Assembly: GCA_026225945.1 (NCBI GenBank)
Contig: JAMJFZ010003163.1
Span: 17,668,501 to 17,732,500 of the forward strand
DNA from: Cricetomys ansorgei
Taxonomy: Eukaryota; Chordata; Mammalia; Rodentia; Nesomyidae
Reading direction: 5' to 3'
DNA length: 64,000 bases
Position numbers and translations under genes: made by a program
Notes under the pieces: model-generated
Told to the model about the DNA's origin: nothing
Database searches by the model: none
The model's input: the letters and a program-made list of their open reading frames with translations, nothing else
In this document: positions 49,901 to 57,595 of the stretch, in pieces
Layout of the letters: each line of letters opens with the position of its first letter
How positions within the stretch are numbered: position 1 is the stretch's first letter

Positions 49901-51552
49901 TTTCAAATTAATTTTCTGGGTAGGATACAGGAATGAGTTTCTTACAACATCTTTCCACACGCATGTCTTTATACTTTGTTCCTGCCCACCCCTTTGTCCT
50001 CCTGGCTCTCCTTGTGGTCCCCACCCTCTGTCACACACCCCTCTGCTGTGTCTATGGCACATCTCAGGACTTTCCTTTCTCACAGTCCTCATCCCCCCTC
50101 CCCTGTCCCTTCTTTTACTTTAATGTCACGCACACACAAACTAAAATCAAGATTCTGTATTTGAGAAAAAACATTATTCTTTCTGAGTATGGCTTATTTC
50201 ATCTAACCTTAGTGGTCCAGGGACATCTATTTTCTTGCAAGTATCATAATTTCATTCTTCTTTACTGGAAGCTCTATATAATTCTGCTGTGTCTGTGTAC
50301 CACATTTTCTTAATCCATCTGTTGGTGGCAGCTGGGCTGGTTTCATGTTTTGGTTACTGTTAGTAGTAGTACAGCAACCAACATGGATGTATAAGCATCT
50401 CTGTGGTGTGCCAACTGATAGACCTTCGAGCATCCACTCAGGAGTAGTATAGCTGGCCATCTGTAGCCCTAGTTGGTTGTATGAGGAGCCTCTACTCTGA
50501 CTTCCATACAGCTTGCCCTCTCATCAGCATTCCTACATCCTTGCCACTTGCCAGCATGCATTGCTTGCTTTTTTTTTTCTTGTTTTTCTTTTTTTCATTT
50601 TTCAAGACAGGGTTTCTCTGTTGTGACTCTGGCTATCCCAGGAACTCTCTGTAGACCAGGCTGGCCTTGAACTCACAGAGATCCACCTGTCTCTGCCTCC
50701 TGAGTGCCAGGATTAAAGGCGTGCAACACAACCGCCCAGTGCATCTGTGGCTTTCCTGATGACAGTATTCTAATTGGGTGAGGTGGAGTCTCAGTGCAGT
50801 TTTAATTTACATTTCCTGATGACTGAGAATGGTGAACACTGTTTCAGATCTTTATTAACCATTTCTTCCTTTGAGAACTGTCTGTTTGGTCCATTAGCCT
50901 GTTTCTTGATTTATGATTTGGAGGTTTTTAGTTTTGGTTTATTTCCTCATAAGTTTTAGAGGGGCTTTTGATTGATTGTTTGTGACAGTATACCAAGTAG
51001 TCCAGGCTGGCCTTCAACCACAAGGATGACTATTGATTCCTCTACCTTACCTTCCAAGTGCTGGGATTGCAGATGCCACCATGCTTTGATTAATTTCTGT
51101 GATTCCTTCAGCAATATTTCAAGCACAATAAATCTGGAACCAAATTACATTGACAAGTTATGGTCCGTAAGCTCCCTAATACATCAAGAAACAAGTAGTA
51201 TTTAATGTACTGCCAGAGATATTTTAAGCATATAAATTGAAGAGCTAAAGATCTGTTTTTACATAAAAGATGATGTATGTAAAAGAAATAGTTGTGGCTG
51301 AAAAGACTCTTTAATACTAATTTTAATGAAATGTGTTATGTGTGGAGAAGTTAGTATTTAAAAAAAAAACTTTCAAATCTACATTGTTTCTTTAGTGATG
51401 TGTTTTTACTTATAACAGATATACCAGAGAGGCAGGAGTCCGGTCTCTGGACAGGAAGTTTGGGGCTATCTGCCGAGCTGTTGCCGTGAAAGTTGCAGAA
51501 GGGCAGCATAAGGAAGCCAAGCCGGACCGCTCTGAAGTGGCTGACGGAGAAG
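10713..51552 (+). CDS. Lonp2: Lonp2, peroxisomal Lon protease 2 (11 exons, 3' part outside window)
   Basis: Lonp2 is an ATP-dependent serine protease of the peroxisomal matrix that degrades damaged or unprocessed proteins and supports processing of PTS2-type enzymes and beta-oxidation (family knowledge). Eleven exons join in phase to about 599 residues, against about 852 in the mammalian protein. The Lon N-terminal domain occupies roughly residues 13-220 and a helical linker with an acidic stretch follows at about 258-268. The AAA+ module shows Walker A GPPGVGKT at 375-382, Walker B FLLDEVDK at 439-446, sensor-1 Asn at about 492, the arginine finger in LLDRME at 504 and sensor-2 in AGVRSLD at 562. 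The match to human and mouse LONP2 is near-identical from memory, so this is not mitochondrial LONP1: there is no mitochondrial presequence. The protease domain (Ser/Lys dyad) and C-terminal SKL-type signal are missing because the window ends inside intron 11. No frameshift or stop was seen in the exons. Confidence 0.97.
12808..14360 (+). repeat. Dispersed element with direct repeats at both ends
   Basis: Both ends carry ATAGTTTTATGT followed by CTTGACACAAG or CCTGACACAAG (12,808 and about 14,328). Between them are a GTTTCATCACAGCAATAATAA block and a long non-coding body. The body part 13,600-14,010 is related to 15,895-16,265. It looks like a non-autonomous LTR-type element with a truncated right copy. 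Family name not known to me. Confidence 0.4.
15895..16442 (+). mobile_element. 3' internal part of an ERV-like element with polypurine tract
   Basis: Non-coding internal sequence related to 13,600-14,010. It ends in AAAAAGGGGGAA directly before the LTR TGTTGGG, as a retroviral polypurine tract does. Confidence 0.6.
16443..16776 (+). mobile_element. LTR, 3' LTR of ERV-like element (family A)
   Basis: 334 bp, TGTTGGG...ACTACA. Shares its full length with 60,232-60,555 and 62,026-62,342: AATAATTGTTTTGTGCACTG near the start, TGCAGGTGTTG, an AATAAAA(A)CACCTGAGCTG signal region, and CTGCTGAGGTCTGG-like sequence near the end. No flanking duplication is seen, in keeping with a 3' LTR still joined to internal sequence. 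Confidence 0.75.
16777..17560. repeat. Dispersed retroelement-like sequence
   Basis: No coding frame recognised. Part of it (17,220-17,330, CTGAAACTCGGACTTCAACT, then TTCACAGCTTCA) is related to 61,790-61,860 in intron 11, so it is a repeated family. A T-rich tract follows at 17,530-17,560. Confidence 0.5.
17791..18243 (+). repeat. Diverged minisatellite, about 37-bp unit, about 12 copies
   Basis: Units begin with variants of GGACATCAACATGG, continue with TTTCCNGC-like sequence and GCAGCAG, and end in GGATCA or AGATCT. Lengths run from about 34 to 45 bp and identity is clearly below that of the intron 11 array, so it is older. The open frames across it have no recognisable product. It sits in retroelement-like sequence. 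Confidence 0.8.
18652..19197 (-). mobile_element. Solo LTR with perfect 6-bp target duplication
   Basis: 546 bp bounded by TGTTAA and ACAACA in + orientation. GCCACT lies directly outside both ends (18,646-18,651 and 19,198-19,203). The AATAAA signal is on the - strand (+ strand TTTATT at about 18,710), so the LTR points left. Six-base duplications are typical of class II (ERVK/IAP-like) elements. No internal sequence remains at this site. A 44-45-bp block is tandemly repeated at 19,091-19,135 and 19,154-19,197. Confidence 0.85.
19480..19630 (-). mobile_element. B1 SINE with internal duplication
   Basis: Antisense B1. The segment GAACTCACTCTGTAGACCAG and the next bases recur as a second, diverged copy. 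It ends about 75 bp before exon 2. Confidence 0.8.
19705..19939 (+). CDS. Lonp2: Lonp2 exon 2
   Basis: Completes codon 78 and encodes residues 79-156, containing [18 protein letters not shown] and [12 protein letters not shown], which belong to the Lon N-terminal domain. Acceptor TTTTTCAG|GATTGG, donor GTGCAG|GTGGGT. It ends in phase 0. Confidence 0.96.
19940..22546 (+). other. Lonp2 intron 2
   Basis: 2.6 kb. It holds the first ~90 bp of an LTR at 20,203 (same family as 16,443) and an antisense B3-like SINE (about 22,215-22,368). The stretch 20,300-22,200 shows no repeat or gene that I recognise. Confidence 0.85.
20203..20290 (+). mobile_element. LTR family A, truncated
   Basis: Starts TGTTGTAGAAGTTTATTTTT and shares AATAATTGTTTTATGCACTG with the family, then stops matching after about 90 bp. 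Confidence 0.7.
22547..22678 (+). CDS. Lonp2: Lonp2 exon 3
   Basis: 44 whole codons, residues 157-200, including [17 protein letters not shown]. This is the helical end of the Lon N domain. Acceptor CTTTTAG|TTGGTT, donor CTCCAG|GTACTG. Confidence 0.96.
22679..24731 (+). other. Lonp2 intron 3
   Basis: 2.05 kb, rich in SINEs: a B1/PB1 in sense (22,827-22,940), an antisense B4-like element (about 23,085-23,330), a sense B4 with a short (CA)n (23,515-23,865; the CA tract is 23,812-23,824), and an antisense ID/B1-type element (23,953-24,172). 24,180-24,730 is without a clear repeat. Confidence 0.8.
24732..24854 (+). CDS. Lonp2: Lonp2 exon 4
   Basis: 41 codons, residues 201-241, from [11 protein letters not shown] to KPKQEDDKR: the linker between N domain and ATPase. 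Acceptor CTCCTAG|ATCTTA, donor AAGCGG|GTAAAT. An antisense B1-type SINE begins about 30 bp after the donor. Confidence 0.96.
24855..26426 (+). other. Lonp2 intron 4
   Basis: 1.57 kb. Contains an antisense PB1/B1 (24,884-24,990), a sense PB1/B1 (25,065-25,185), a URR1-like hAT element (25,337-25,561) and a CT-rich tract (26,215-26,285). An antisense PB1 fragment (about 26,318-26,405) ends about 20 bp before exon 5. Confidence 0.8.
25337..25561 (+). mobile_element. URR1-like hAT DNA transposon (non-autonomous)
   Basis: 225 bp with inverted ends CAGTGGTTCTGAAC and GAGAATTGCTG. The flanks TGCTAATA and GGCTAGTA match at 6 of 8 bases, fitting an 8-bp hAT target duplication. The order of internal blocks (TGTGGCCCTTTAATACAG, ACCATAAAATTATTTCATAA, AAAGGGTCG) recalls the rodent URR1 family. 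Confidence 0.75.
26427..26590 (+). CDS. Lonp2: Lonp2 exon 5
   Basis: Residues 242-295 plus two bases of codon 296. It carries the acidic tract [12 protein letters not shown] and [17 protein letters not shown], part of the Lon coiled-coil/helical linker. Acceptor ACTTAG|GTTATC, donor AAAAG|GTAAAG. Confidence 0.96.
26591..27894 (+). other. Lonp2 intron 5
   Basis: 1.3 kb. Holds an antisense B2/B3 (26,810-26,985), an antisense B1 (27,110-27,230) and ID-type pieces (27,420-27,480 antisense; 27,520-27,598 sense). Nothing else recognised. Confidence 0.8.
27895..27989 (+). CDS. Lonp2: Lonp2 exon 6
   Basis: Completes codon 296 and encodes residues 297-327 plus one base of codon 328: [20 protein letters not shown], then [11 protein letters not shown]. 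This is the conserved Lon block just before the ATPase core. Acceptor CCCACAG|ACTCAA, donor ACAACTG|GTGAGC. Confidence 0.96.
28930..29515 (-). mobile_element. L1 LINE fragment, antisense
   Basis: Contains the classic reverse-orientation L1 3' block: AAGGCTAAATATAATAGTTAC, then TGGGCATATGCCCAGAAGTG, then GGGACTGCCCAGTCATGTGG. No open frame. Confidence 0.75.
29815..30480 (-). mobile_element. L1 LINE fragment(s), antisense
   Basis: GAAGAGATTACCCTTTCCC and TTTCTGCATTTATTGAGATG are typical reverse-complement L1 ORF2 signatures. Unrelated sequence at 30,060-30,300 appears to be inserted between them. Confidence 0.6.
31165..31560 (-). repeat. Dispersed rodent repeat
   Basis: Reverse complement of the type seen at 12,808-13,210: TTTGCTGTGATAAACGCCAT, GTGTAGGAGCTGATGCAGAG, then GGTGGCACCACCTACAATGG. 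It ends about 140 bp before exon 7. Confidence 0.65.
31701..31959 (+). CDS. Lonp2: Lonp2 exon 7 (Walker A)
   Basis: Completes codon 328 and encodes residues 329-413. It contains the nucleotide-binding P-loop [16 protein letters not shown] (residues 375-390) and the following [20 protein letters not shown]. Acceptor TTGGCAG|ACCGCC, donor CACAG|GTAAAG. Confidence 0.97.
32420..33580 (-). pseudogene. ERV gag relic (betaretrovirus/IAP-like), antisense in intron 7
   Basis: Read on the - strand, successive broken frames match capsid and nucleocapsid of class II endogenous retroviruses. A capsid-like start lies at about 33,300-33,400, a segment [16 protein letters not shown] at about 32,742-32,793, and a retroviral zinc knuckle [14 protein letters not shown] (Cys-x2-Cys-x4-His-x4-Cys) at 32,567-32,608. 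The frame is broken by stops and shifts between about 33,070 and 32,700, including around the major homology region, so no Gag can be made. No pol, env or LTR was found next to it. A B2 fragment abuts the 3' end. Confidence 0.8.
36924..36969 (+). repeat. (TTA)n microsatellite
   Basis: About 15 TTA units with one TTTT interruption. Confidence 0.95.
36985..37510 (-). mobile_element. Rodent L1 fragment, antisense
   Basis: GACCAAAGGTCTCCAAACTG, then GTCGGCCAGCTACTCCTGAG, then TGTGAGTTCATATGTGCATT resemble antisense rodent (Lx-type) L1 sequence. Confidence 0.6.
38749..38890 (+). CDS. Lonp2: Lonp2 exon 8 (Walker B)
   Basis: Completes codon 414 and encodes residues 415-461. [16 protein letters not shown] contributes to the pore-loop region, and [12 protein letters not shown] carries Walker B with its DE pair at 442-443. 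Acceptor CTCTGCAG|GCGTAC, donor CTTGAG|GTAAGG. Confidence 0.97.
40090..40690 (+). mobile_element. L1 ORF2-derived fragment, sense
   Basis: GGGCTTCACTACCCTACTTCC, TGGAGCATTCTCCAGGATAG and CAACTAGAAATCAATAATGG match the endonuclease part of L1 ORF2. Frames are broken. Confidence 0.7.
43905..44130 (+). mobile_element. B2 SINE
   Basis: GAATGGAGAGATGTCTTTGA start, CTCTTCCAGAGGACCTGG, and an AATAAAATGATTTT tail. Confidence 0.8.
44334..44474 (+). mobile_element. B1 SINE
   Basis: GGATGTGGTGGTGCACATC, then ACCAGCCTGGTCTACACAG. An antisense B1 at 44,680-44,812 can pair with it. Confidence 0.85.
45747..45897 (+). CDS. Lonp2: Lonp2 exon 9 (sensor 1, Arg finger)
   Basis: Encodes residues 462-511 plus one base of 512. 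[15 protein letters not shown] is a conserved Lon block, [12 protein letters not shown] has the sensor-1 Asn (492), and [11 protein letters not shown] has the arginine finger (504). Acceptor TTCCTAG|GTGTTG, donor GTTCCAG|GTACTT. Confidence 0.97.
45898..47529 (+). other. Lonp2 intron 9
   Basis: 1.6 kb, mostly without recognisable repeats from 45,900 to 47,240. A sense B2/B3 SINE (about 47,248-47,470) then ends about 60 bp before exon 10. Confidence 0.8.
47530..47656 (+). CDS. Lonp2: Lonp2 exon 10
   Basis: Completes codon 512, encodes residues 513-553 plus two bases of 554: [20 protein letters not shown] and the following [12 protein letters not shown], the small alpha-helical lid of the AAA+ domain. 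Acceptor CTTCCAG|GGTATA, donor ACAAG|GTTAGT. Confidence 0.96.
47657..51418 (+). other. Lonp2 intron 10
   Basis: 3.8 kb. Holds B3 antisense (47,943-48,113), B1 sense (48,154-48,307), B1 sense (48,508-48,650), an antisense L1 split by a B1 (about 49,930-50,960), and a further antisense B1 remnant (50,985-51,093). 48,670-49,900 shows no gene or repeat that I can name. Confidence 0.8.
49930..50960 (-). mobile_element. L1 LINE fragment split by a B1
   Basis: Antisense L1 3' signatures (ACCACATTTTCTTAATCCATC, AGCAACCAACATGGATGTAT) continue after the B1 with TTTTAATTTACATTTCCTGA and CTGTTTGGTCCATTAGCCTG. The antisense B1 occupies about 50,570-50,740. Confidence 0.75.
51419..51552 (+). CDS. Lonp2: Lonp2 exon 11 (sensor 2), last coding exon in the window
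   Basis: Completes codon 554 and encodes residues 555-598 plus one base of 599: [20 protein letters not shown] with sensor-2 Arg 562, then [11 protein letters not shown] and DRSEVADGE. Acceptor ATAACAG|ATATAC is clear. The end is placed at GGAGAAG|GTTTGC because the known protein continues with Gly at this point. The donor is weak (T at +3 and +4). A second possible donor, CTG|GTATTC at 51,571, lies 18 bp on in the same phase. Confidence 0.88.
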
Positions 51553-51638
51553 GTTTGCGGCCTTGTTCTGGTATTCTCAGTCTAGCAGCTAAAAGTGAAT
51601 GGTACTGTCAGTTGCGTTTGGAAGCAAGACAGTCCTGG

Positions 51639-52452
51639 GAACAGTGCTGTGTGGCTGGAACAGCTGTGTGGCTGCAACAGTGCTGTGTGGCTGCAACAGC
51701 TGTGTGGCTACAACAGTGCTGTGTGGAACAGCTGTGTGGCTGCAACAGCTGTGTGGCTGCAACAGTGCTGTGTGGCTGGAACAGCTGTGTGGCTACAACA
51801 GTGCTGTGTGGCTGCAACAGTGCTGTGTGGCTGGAACAGCTGTGTGGCTGCAACAGTGCTGTGTGGCTGGAACAGTGCTGTGTGGCTGGAACAGCTGTGT
51901 GGCTGCAACAGTGCTGTGTGGCTGGAACAGCTGTGTGGCTGCAACAGTGCTGTATGGCTGCAACAGTGCTGTGTGGCTGGAACAGCTGTGTGGCTACAAC
52001 AGTGCTGTGTGGCTGCAACAGTGCTGTGTGGCTGCAACAGTGCTGTGTGGCTGGAACAGCTGTGTAGCTGCAACAGTGCTGTGTGGCTGCAACAGCTGTG
52101 TGGCTGCAACAGTGCTGTGTGGCTGCAACAGTGCTGTGTGGCTGCAACAGCTGTGTGGCTACAACAGTGCTGTGTGGCTACAACAGTGCTGTGTGGCTGC
52201 AACAGCTGTGTGGCTGGAACAGCTGTGTGGCTGCAACAGTGCTGTATGGCTGCAACAGTGCTGTGTGGCTGCAACAGTGCTGTGTGGCTGCAACAGCTGT
52301 GTGGCTGCAACAGCTGTGTGGCTACAACAGTGCTGTGTGGCTGCAACAGTGCTGTGTGGCTGCAACAGCTGTGTGGCTGCAACAGTGCTGTGTGGCTGGA
52401 ACAGCTATGTGGCTGCAACAGTGCTGTGTGGCTGCAACAGTGCTGTGTGGCT
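51639..52452 (+). repeat. Minisatellite, 17/19-bp unit, about 45 copies
   Basis: Long units read TGCTGTGTGGCTGCAACAG (19 bp); short units lack the first TG (17 bp). By hand count there are about 27 long and 18 short units, with repeated internal variants (CTGGAAC or CTACAAC for CTGCAAC, GTATGG for GTGTGG). One unit has lost CTG (near 51,724) and one reads GTGTAG (52,062). Because 19 and 17 are not multiples of three, all three + frames are largely stop-free and encode low-complexity VWLQQCC/VAATVLC/GCNSA strings. The matching open frames on the - strand (QPHSTVAATQHCC-like) are products of the repeat, not genes. Confidence 0.97.
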
Positions 52453-53639
52453 CCCGCAGTAACATGTCCAGTGAGTATGGAATGCATGAACTTTGGCTTT
52501 CTCAATATTTTTTTTTTTTTACAAATAGCAAAGAGTTGTAACTCTTCTTTAATATTCTTCACTATTATTACTCTAATGATATAGTAATTTTCTCCAGATT
52601 GCTGCAGTAGTATACTTTACATATGGTTTGGTATTCTCTTTTCTGACTGGTGCAGCAATTGTTAAATCCTTGAATGTGTAATACAGTTGTTAGAAACCAA
52701 ATGTGATGACACACACCTGTAATCCTAGCACTCAAGAGGCCGACGCAAGTTCAAGGCCATCCTGGTCTACACAGTAAGAGCCTGTCTTAAAAATACTGAT
52801 GATGATGATGACGTTACTTTGGTGAGGGGGGCAGTTAGAAACAGCATTTCTCTGTGTAGCCTGGCTGTCCTAGAACTCACTCTGTGGACCAGGCTGGCCT
52901 GGAACGCAGAGATCTGCCTGCCTTGCCTCCTGAGTGCTGGGATTAAAGGCGTGCGCCACTACCACCCGGCTTGATGTTATATTTTTTACAAAACATAAGC
53001 TGTCCAAATCTTCCAACACATACCTCAGATATTAGAAGACAGTCATGTTTTTCTCACACAGCTTCTTCTGTAGGTACACAGTTAAATGTAATATAATTTT
53101 TTTTAGTAATTCTGGAGGTGATACCCTAAGAAGATTTTTACTATTATAGTTAATCAGATATGTGTATTTCCTTTGTTTCCCATTTAAAATGTTTGACCTT
53201 CTCACACCTGAACTTTAAGGAGATTTAGTTCATCATAGCATGTTGTTACATAATTTGCCAAAACTTGCTTTTATAAATATTTAGTAGTAAGGAATTGAAA
53301 ATTGCTCCACAGGAAACGGATTTGTTAGACTTCTACGATTTCCAAACCTCTTTCAAGAATGCAGTTAGAGGAGTGTGATGGAAGAACTGACTTTGTGCTG
53401 GTCATGGTAGACCAGATGTTGCTTCGGTGCATGGAAGAGTAGGTACTTGAGTGACCCTCTTGATTATGTGTAATCTTACCCTGCTCCCACCTTGCCTGGA
53501 ATTCACTCTTTCATTTTTTTTCTTGAGAATAAACCTCCATCTTTAGCTGAATTGGAGAAATATAGTTAATGGTATGTAGAGATATTGAAGTCTAATTGTT
53601 TCTTACAATTACAAGACTTAAAACTTCCATTGTCCTTTG

Positions 53640-54030
53640 TATGGTTTCTGTCTCTCAAGTTCGTATGTTGAAAACTTAACCTCCAGTGCAACAGTGCTGT
53701 GATGTGGGGACTTCTAAGAGATTATGAGGGGCCAGGGATGTAGCTAGGGGGTGCCCTTCATAGGATCACAAGGCCCTGGGTTCTATCCTCCCCTAGGAAT
53801 GGGTTAATGCATTATCTTGAGGAAGTGGATTAAATTTCACAGATTCAAGGTGAATGGATGAGTTTGGGTCCTTTTGCCTCTCTCTCAGGAGCGTTCGTGT
53901 CATGTAATCATTTCTGCCTCGCCTTTTTAGGATTTCCTGGCTCCAGTCAGTTTGTTGTTGATCACCATTCCCAACTCTGTAGACACTGAAGTTTCTGCTT
54001 TCTCCGGCCTGCTACATTTTCATTATATTT
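53640..54030 (+). mobile_element. MLT1/MaLR-type LTR with nested ID-like SINE
   Basis: CTCTCAAGTTCGTATGTTGAA, AATGGGTTAATGCATTATC and TGCCTCTCTCTCAGGAGC follow the MaLR LTR order. GCCAGGGATGTAGCTAGGGG through TCTATCCTCCCC (about 53,730-53,798) is an ID-type insertion. Confidence 0.6.
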
Positions 54031-56166
54031 TTGTCCGTTTTATGTTATATTTTTAACATATATTTGGTAGAAGAACTATAAAGATATGCTCAAACTACAC
54101 TTTGTAAAAACTGTAGTTTTAAAAGCCTGTCCCAGGCGAGTAAATGCCTGTGAACAGAAGAGGACATGAAGAAGCATCACGTGGCTCTTTCTGTTGCCTC
54201 TTCAGAATCAGGAGCTGTGCGCTTCCTGCACTCTCACCTGCTAGCCCTCAGCCAGCTAAGCCTCTGTTCTTCTGCTGCATTTGTGATATAATAGAAAGTA
54301 AAAGCTAAAATGATTCGTATCCATTTAACACATTCAGAAAACTATGTTTAAGATTTAGATGGTATTTTTGGAATTTTTAATACATTCAAAGGTGTCAAAT
54401 GGAATTATCCATAGTTATAATACAGTTTAATATTTGTATATATAACCATTAGCATATTTCTAATATTTGTGCTTCTAATCTTTATAAATATTCAAGAACT
54501 TGTTCAAAAAGCTTGTGCACTATTTGTGAACATAGTTTCTAATGAGAATATATACTTGTTTTTTGTTGTTATTTTAATTACAGATCATCTCGTACATGAT
54601 CAGGTAGCTAAGCAAATTTGAGTAGTTAAGCTACTACCTAGTGTACCTAAATGCTTTCATACTGAAGAAGATTTTTATGTTTCAGATATTTTGGTTATAG
54701 TCCTTATCAGAGGCACAGATACAACCCTGAGTGGTTCTGATATCATGAAATACTAAGTTACTATAAATGACTCTCCTCCAGACTTAATAGAATAAATTAT
54801 AAGGAATTTATAATTATAACATATAGTATTAGTATAATTATGATAAATGGTGCTTATGACCTCAAACAAACCAAAAGGAACATTTCTACAAAACAGTCTA
54901 CATTAGGTTTTCATGCCAGAAAGTTCAAATGGAGCTCAGTAACTGAGCATTTCTGATTAGAAAACGATTTATTAAGTATGAGTTATTTATTTAAAACAGT
55001 TGTTTCAGAAATTGCAAGTAATTCAGTGGGTAAGTTATTTTTGCTGGACTCAGAGTTACTGCCAGGAAGAAAAGTAACTTTGGGCCATGAGCTTCAAAAC
55101 AGTCGGAAACTGCCAGTGTTTTTAACAAGCTTTCTGGAGCAGACCCAGCAGCTCTGGTCTGTGAATGGTTGTCTTTATGTTTGTGGGACTATAGTGACAA
55201 TTAAACTGACCACATAGCTACAGGGATTTGAGAAGGCAGAGGAGGGATATAGTTGATTTGTGTCAGAGGAGACATATTGATGCTGTAAATATAGACATAT
55301 ATATTTATATAGAGAGACTTACAGCCGTAAAGCAGGGCCTTTCATGAAAGCATTGGTTCCTGTTTTTCTACATGGTATTAGGACATTCCAAATTTATTTT
55401 TTTCGGAATATTAGTTGGGTTGAAGAATAAAAACACATAACTAAAGTTTTATTCGACCATTTTCCTTTCTTTTGCTAAGACAAATATTCCATGTGTTCAA
55501 CTTTACATACTTAGGATTTCTCTGTATAATTAGATAAATATCTGCTTATTCAGCTGCTTATGTGCATGTGTGCCCAATTACATAAATACTTGGTAAGGCT
55601 TTTCTTCCGAAGCTAGTCTTAGCAGAGAAATTGTCCATTCTGATCCCGATTTGATTCGTAAATCTCTTTCTCACGTTCTCAGTAAACACTTTGCCTTGCC
55701 CCTTGGATTCTGGGAACAGACACATGTGGCAAAGTGACTGTGTTCATTTGTCTGCAGCACTGGAGGCTGATAGAACCTTGCACATGCTAGACAAGGTCTC
55801 TGTTCTGAGCTACAGTCTCACCGGCTTTTCTGTTTTCTTCCTTCTTTTCTTTTCTTTTCTCTTTTTTTCAGACAAGGTCTTATTATGTTGCCAGACTGCC
55901 CCTTGACCCTGCAATTCTCCTGCCTCAGCTTCCTGAGTAGCTGGAATTTTAGGCTGGTACCACCAGGTCTGATAGATACTATTTATATTGATTCATTTTG
56001 ATTTCCCAACATTTTGGAATGTGTAGACTAAGTTCTTTCATCAGTTTTAGAAAAAATTTCACATATTATTTTTATTTTTTTCCTTCTCCATTGGGACTGT
56101 AAGAAGAAAACTGTACTTGTCGCTTACCCTCTTTTCCCCCATTAATTTAGCTTTCTAATTCAGTTT

Positions 56167-56200
56167 GTATATTTATATATGTATATATGTGTGTGTGTGT

Positions 56201-56232
<32 letters not shown>

Positions 56233-56298
56233 ATTTTTCCCAGTGGATTCCTCATTGAAATTGTCTTTTTCCCATTTCATTGAAATTGTCTTTTTATA

Positions 56299-56337
<39 letters not shown>

Positions 56338-56342
56338 GTCTC
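56167..56342 (+). repeat. Compound microsatellite region
   Basis: (TA)/(TG) tract 56,167-56,234, then a tandem duplication of TTCATTGAAATTGTCTTTTT (about 56,256-56,300), then (TCTG)n/(TCTA)n to 56,342. An antisense B1 follows. Confidence 0.9.
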
Positions 56343-57380
56343 CTTTAGGGTTCTCCAGACAGGCTTTCTCTGTGTTGCCCTGGAACTTACTCTGTAAAGG
56401 CTAGCCTTGAACTCAGATATCCATCTGCCTCTGCCTCCCAAGTGCTAAGATTAAAGGTGTGTGCCACCACTGCATGGGCTTCTTTTCACTTGTTTAATCC
56501 ATCTTTTTCCCTGTTTTCTTGGACATTCAACATGTGTTTGGGGTGCCTGTCTGAGCAATCTGTCATCTGATCCAGCTGTGAGTCTGGCTGTGTAACCTGC
56601 TGGTTATGGCTGCTGCTATTGTTGGTATATTTGTTGTCTTCTGTTTGTGCAGCGCTGCGGGTTGAACATAGGATCTCATATGCTAAGCAAGCGCCTCTAC
56701 CGCTGAGCCGGGTTCCCAGCCTTATTGCTTGTAGTTCTTGTTCTTATTATTATTTCTTAGGATTCCTTTTTCTTTTTTGTTTGTTTTCTTCCTTCCTTAT
56801 AGTGAAAAATATAAAGGCTATAGCAACCATTGCCCTCTGAAAAGGGTAGTATTTTCTCCTTAAGATCACTAGGGACCAGCAGGCCACTCTCGATACTGTC
56901 AAGAGTTTGTTTTAGACTTTGTAGGACTACTCTATTTCTGGTTTAGCCTTATCCCTAAAATATGATCTTCCAGAATGTGGTTCTCTAAAAAATGCAATTC
57001 TTACTGCTGACATGATTCTTACTTGTGAATTCTCAATTGCAAGTCTGGTTGAGACTTTACTTAACAGTTGTTTTTCCTCCTGGATTTCTGGACTCTCACC
57101 CTGAACATGCTGAATTAGGAGGTAGTCACATTTGGAAGGCATTTAAATGCAAGCTTTCCAGCTCTTTTGTCAATGAAGTCAAAGCTGTTTTGACAACTTG
57201 ACTTCTCACAATTACTCTAAGTCCATTCAAGCATTCTGAAATATGACAATGTGCAATTCTAGCCCATATCCCCAAGTAAGGAAAGCAAGCAAAAAAGAAA
57301 GGCATCTGGTCTGGAAGGTTGTAACTCAGTGCTGCACTGAGCTGCACACTTGGCCAAAGGATAGAAGTAGGGGGACTGGG

Positions 57381-57595
57381 CCATGTAAGTGACTGGGGGT
57401 GGGGTGGGGGCATGTAAGTGACTGGGGGTGGGGTGGGGGCATGTAAGTGACTGGGGGTGGGGCGGGGGCCATGTAAGTGACTGGGAGTGGGGTGGAGTCA
57501 TGTAAGTGACTGGGGGGTGGGGTCAGGCCATTAAGTGACTAGGGGTGGGGTGGGGGCATGTAAGTGACTCGGGGGTGGAGGGGTTTGTAAGTGAC
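57381..57595 (+). repeat. G-rich minisatellite, about 29-bp unit, 8 copies
   Basis: Units are CATGTAAGTGACTGGGGGTG followed by GGGTGGGGG, with point changes and one CATTAAGTGAC unit. Each unit has several G runs of 4-5. Confidence 0.9.

Noticed and set aside
51708..52562. Antisense open frame of 284 codons (QPHSTVAATQHCC repeats)
   Set aside because: Reverse complement of the same minisatellite; no start context or domain.
51595..52584. Long open frame (329 codons) with VWLQQCC/VAATVLC/GCNSA repeats, and matching frames in other phases
   Set aside because: It lies wholly on the minisatellite. All three frames are open because 17- and 19-bp units rotate the frame and lack stops. No conserved domain.
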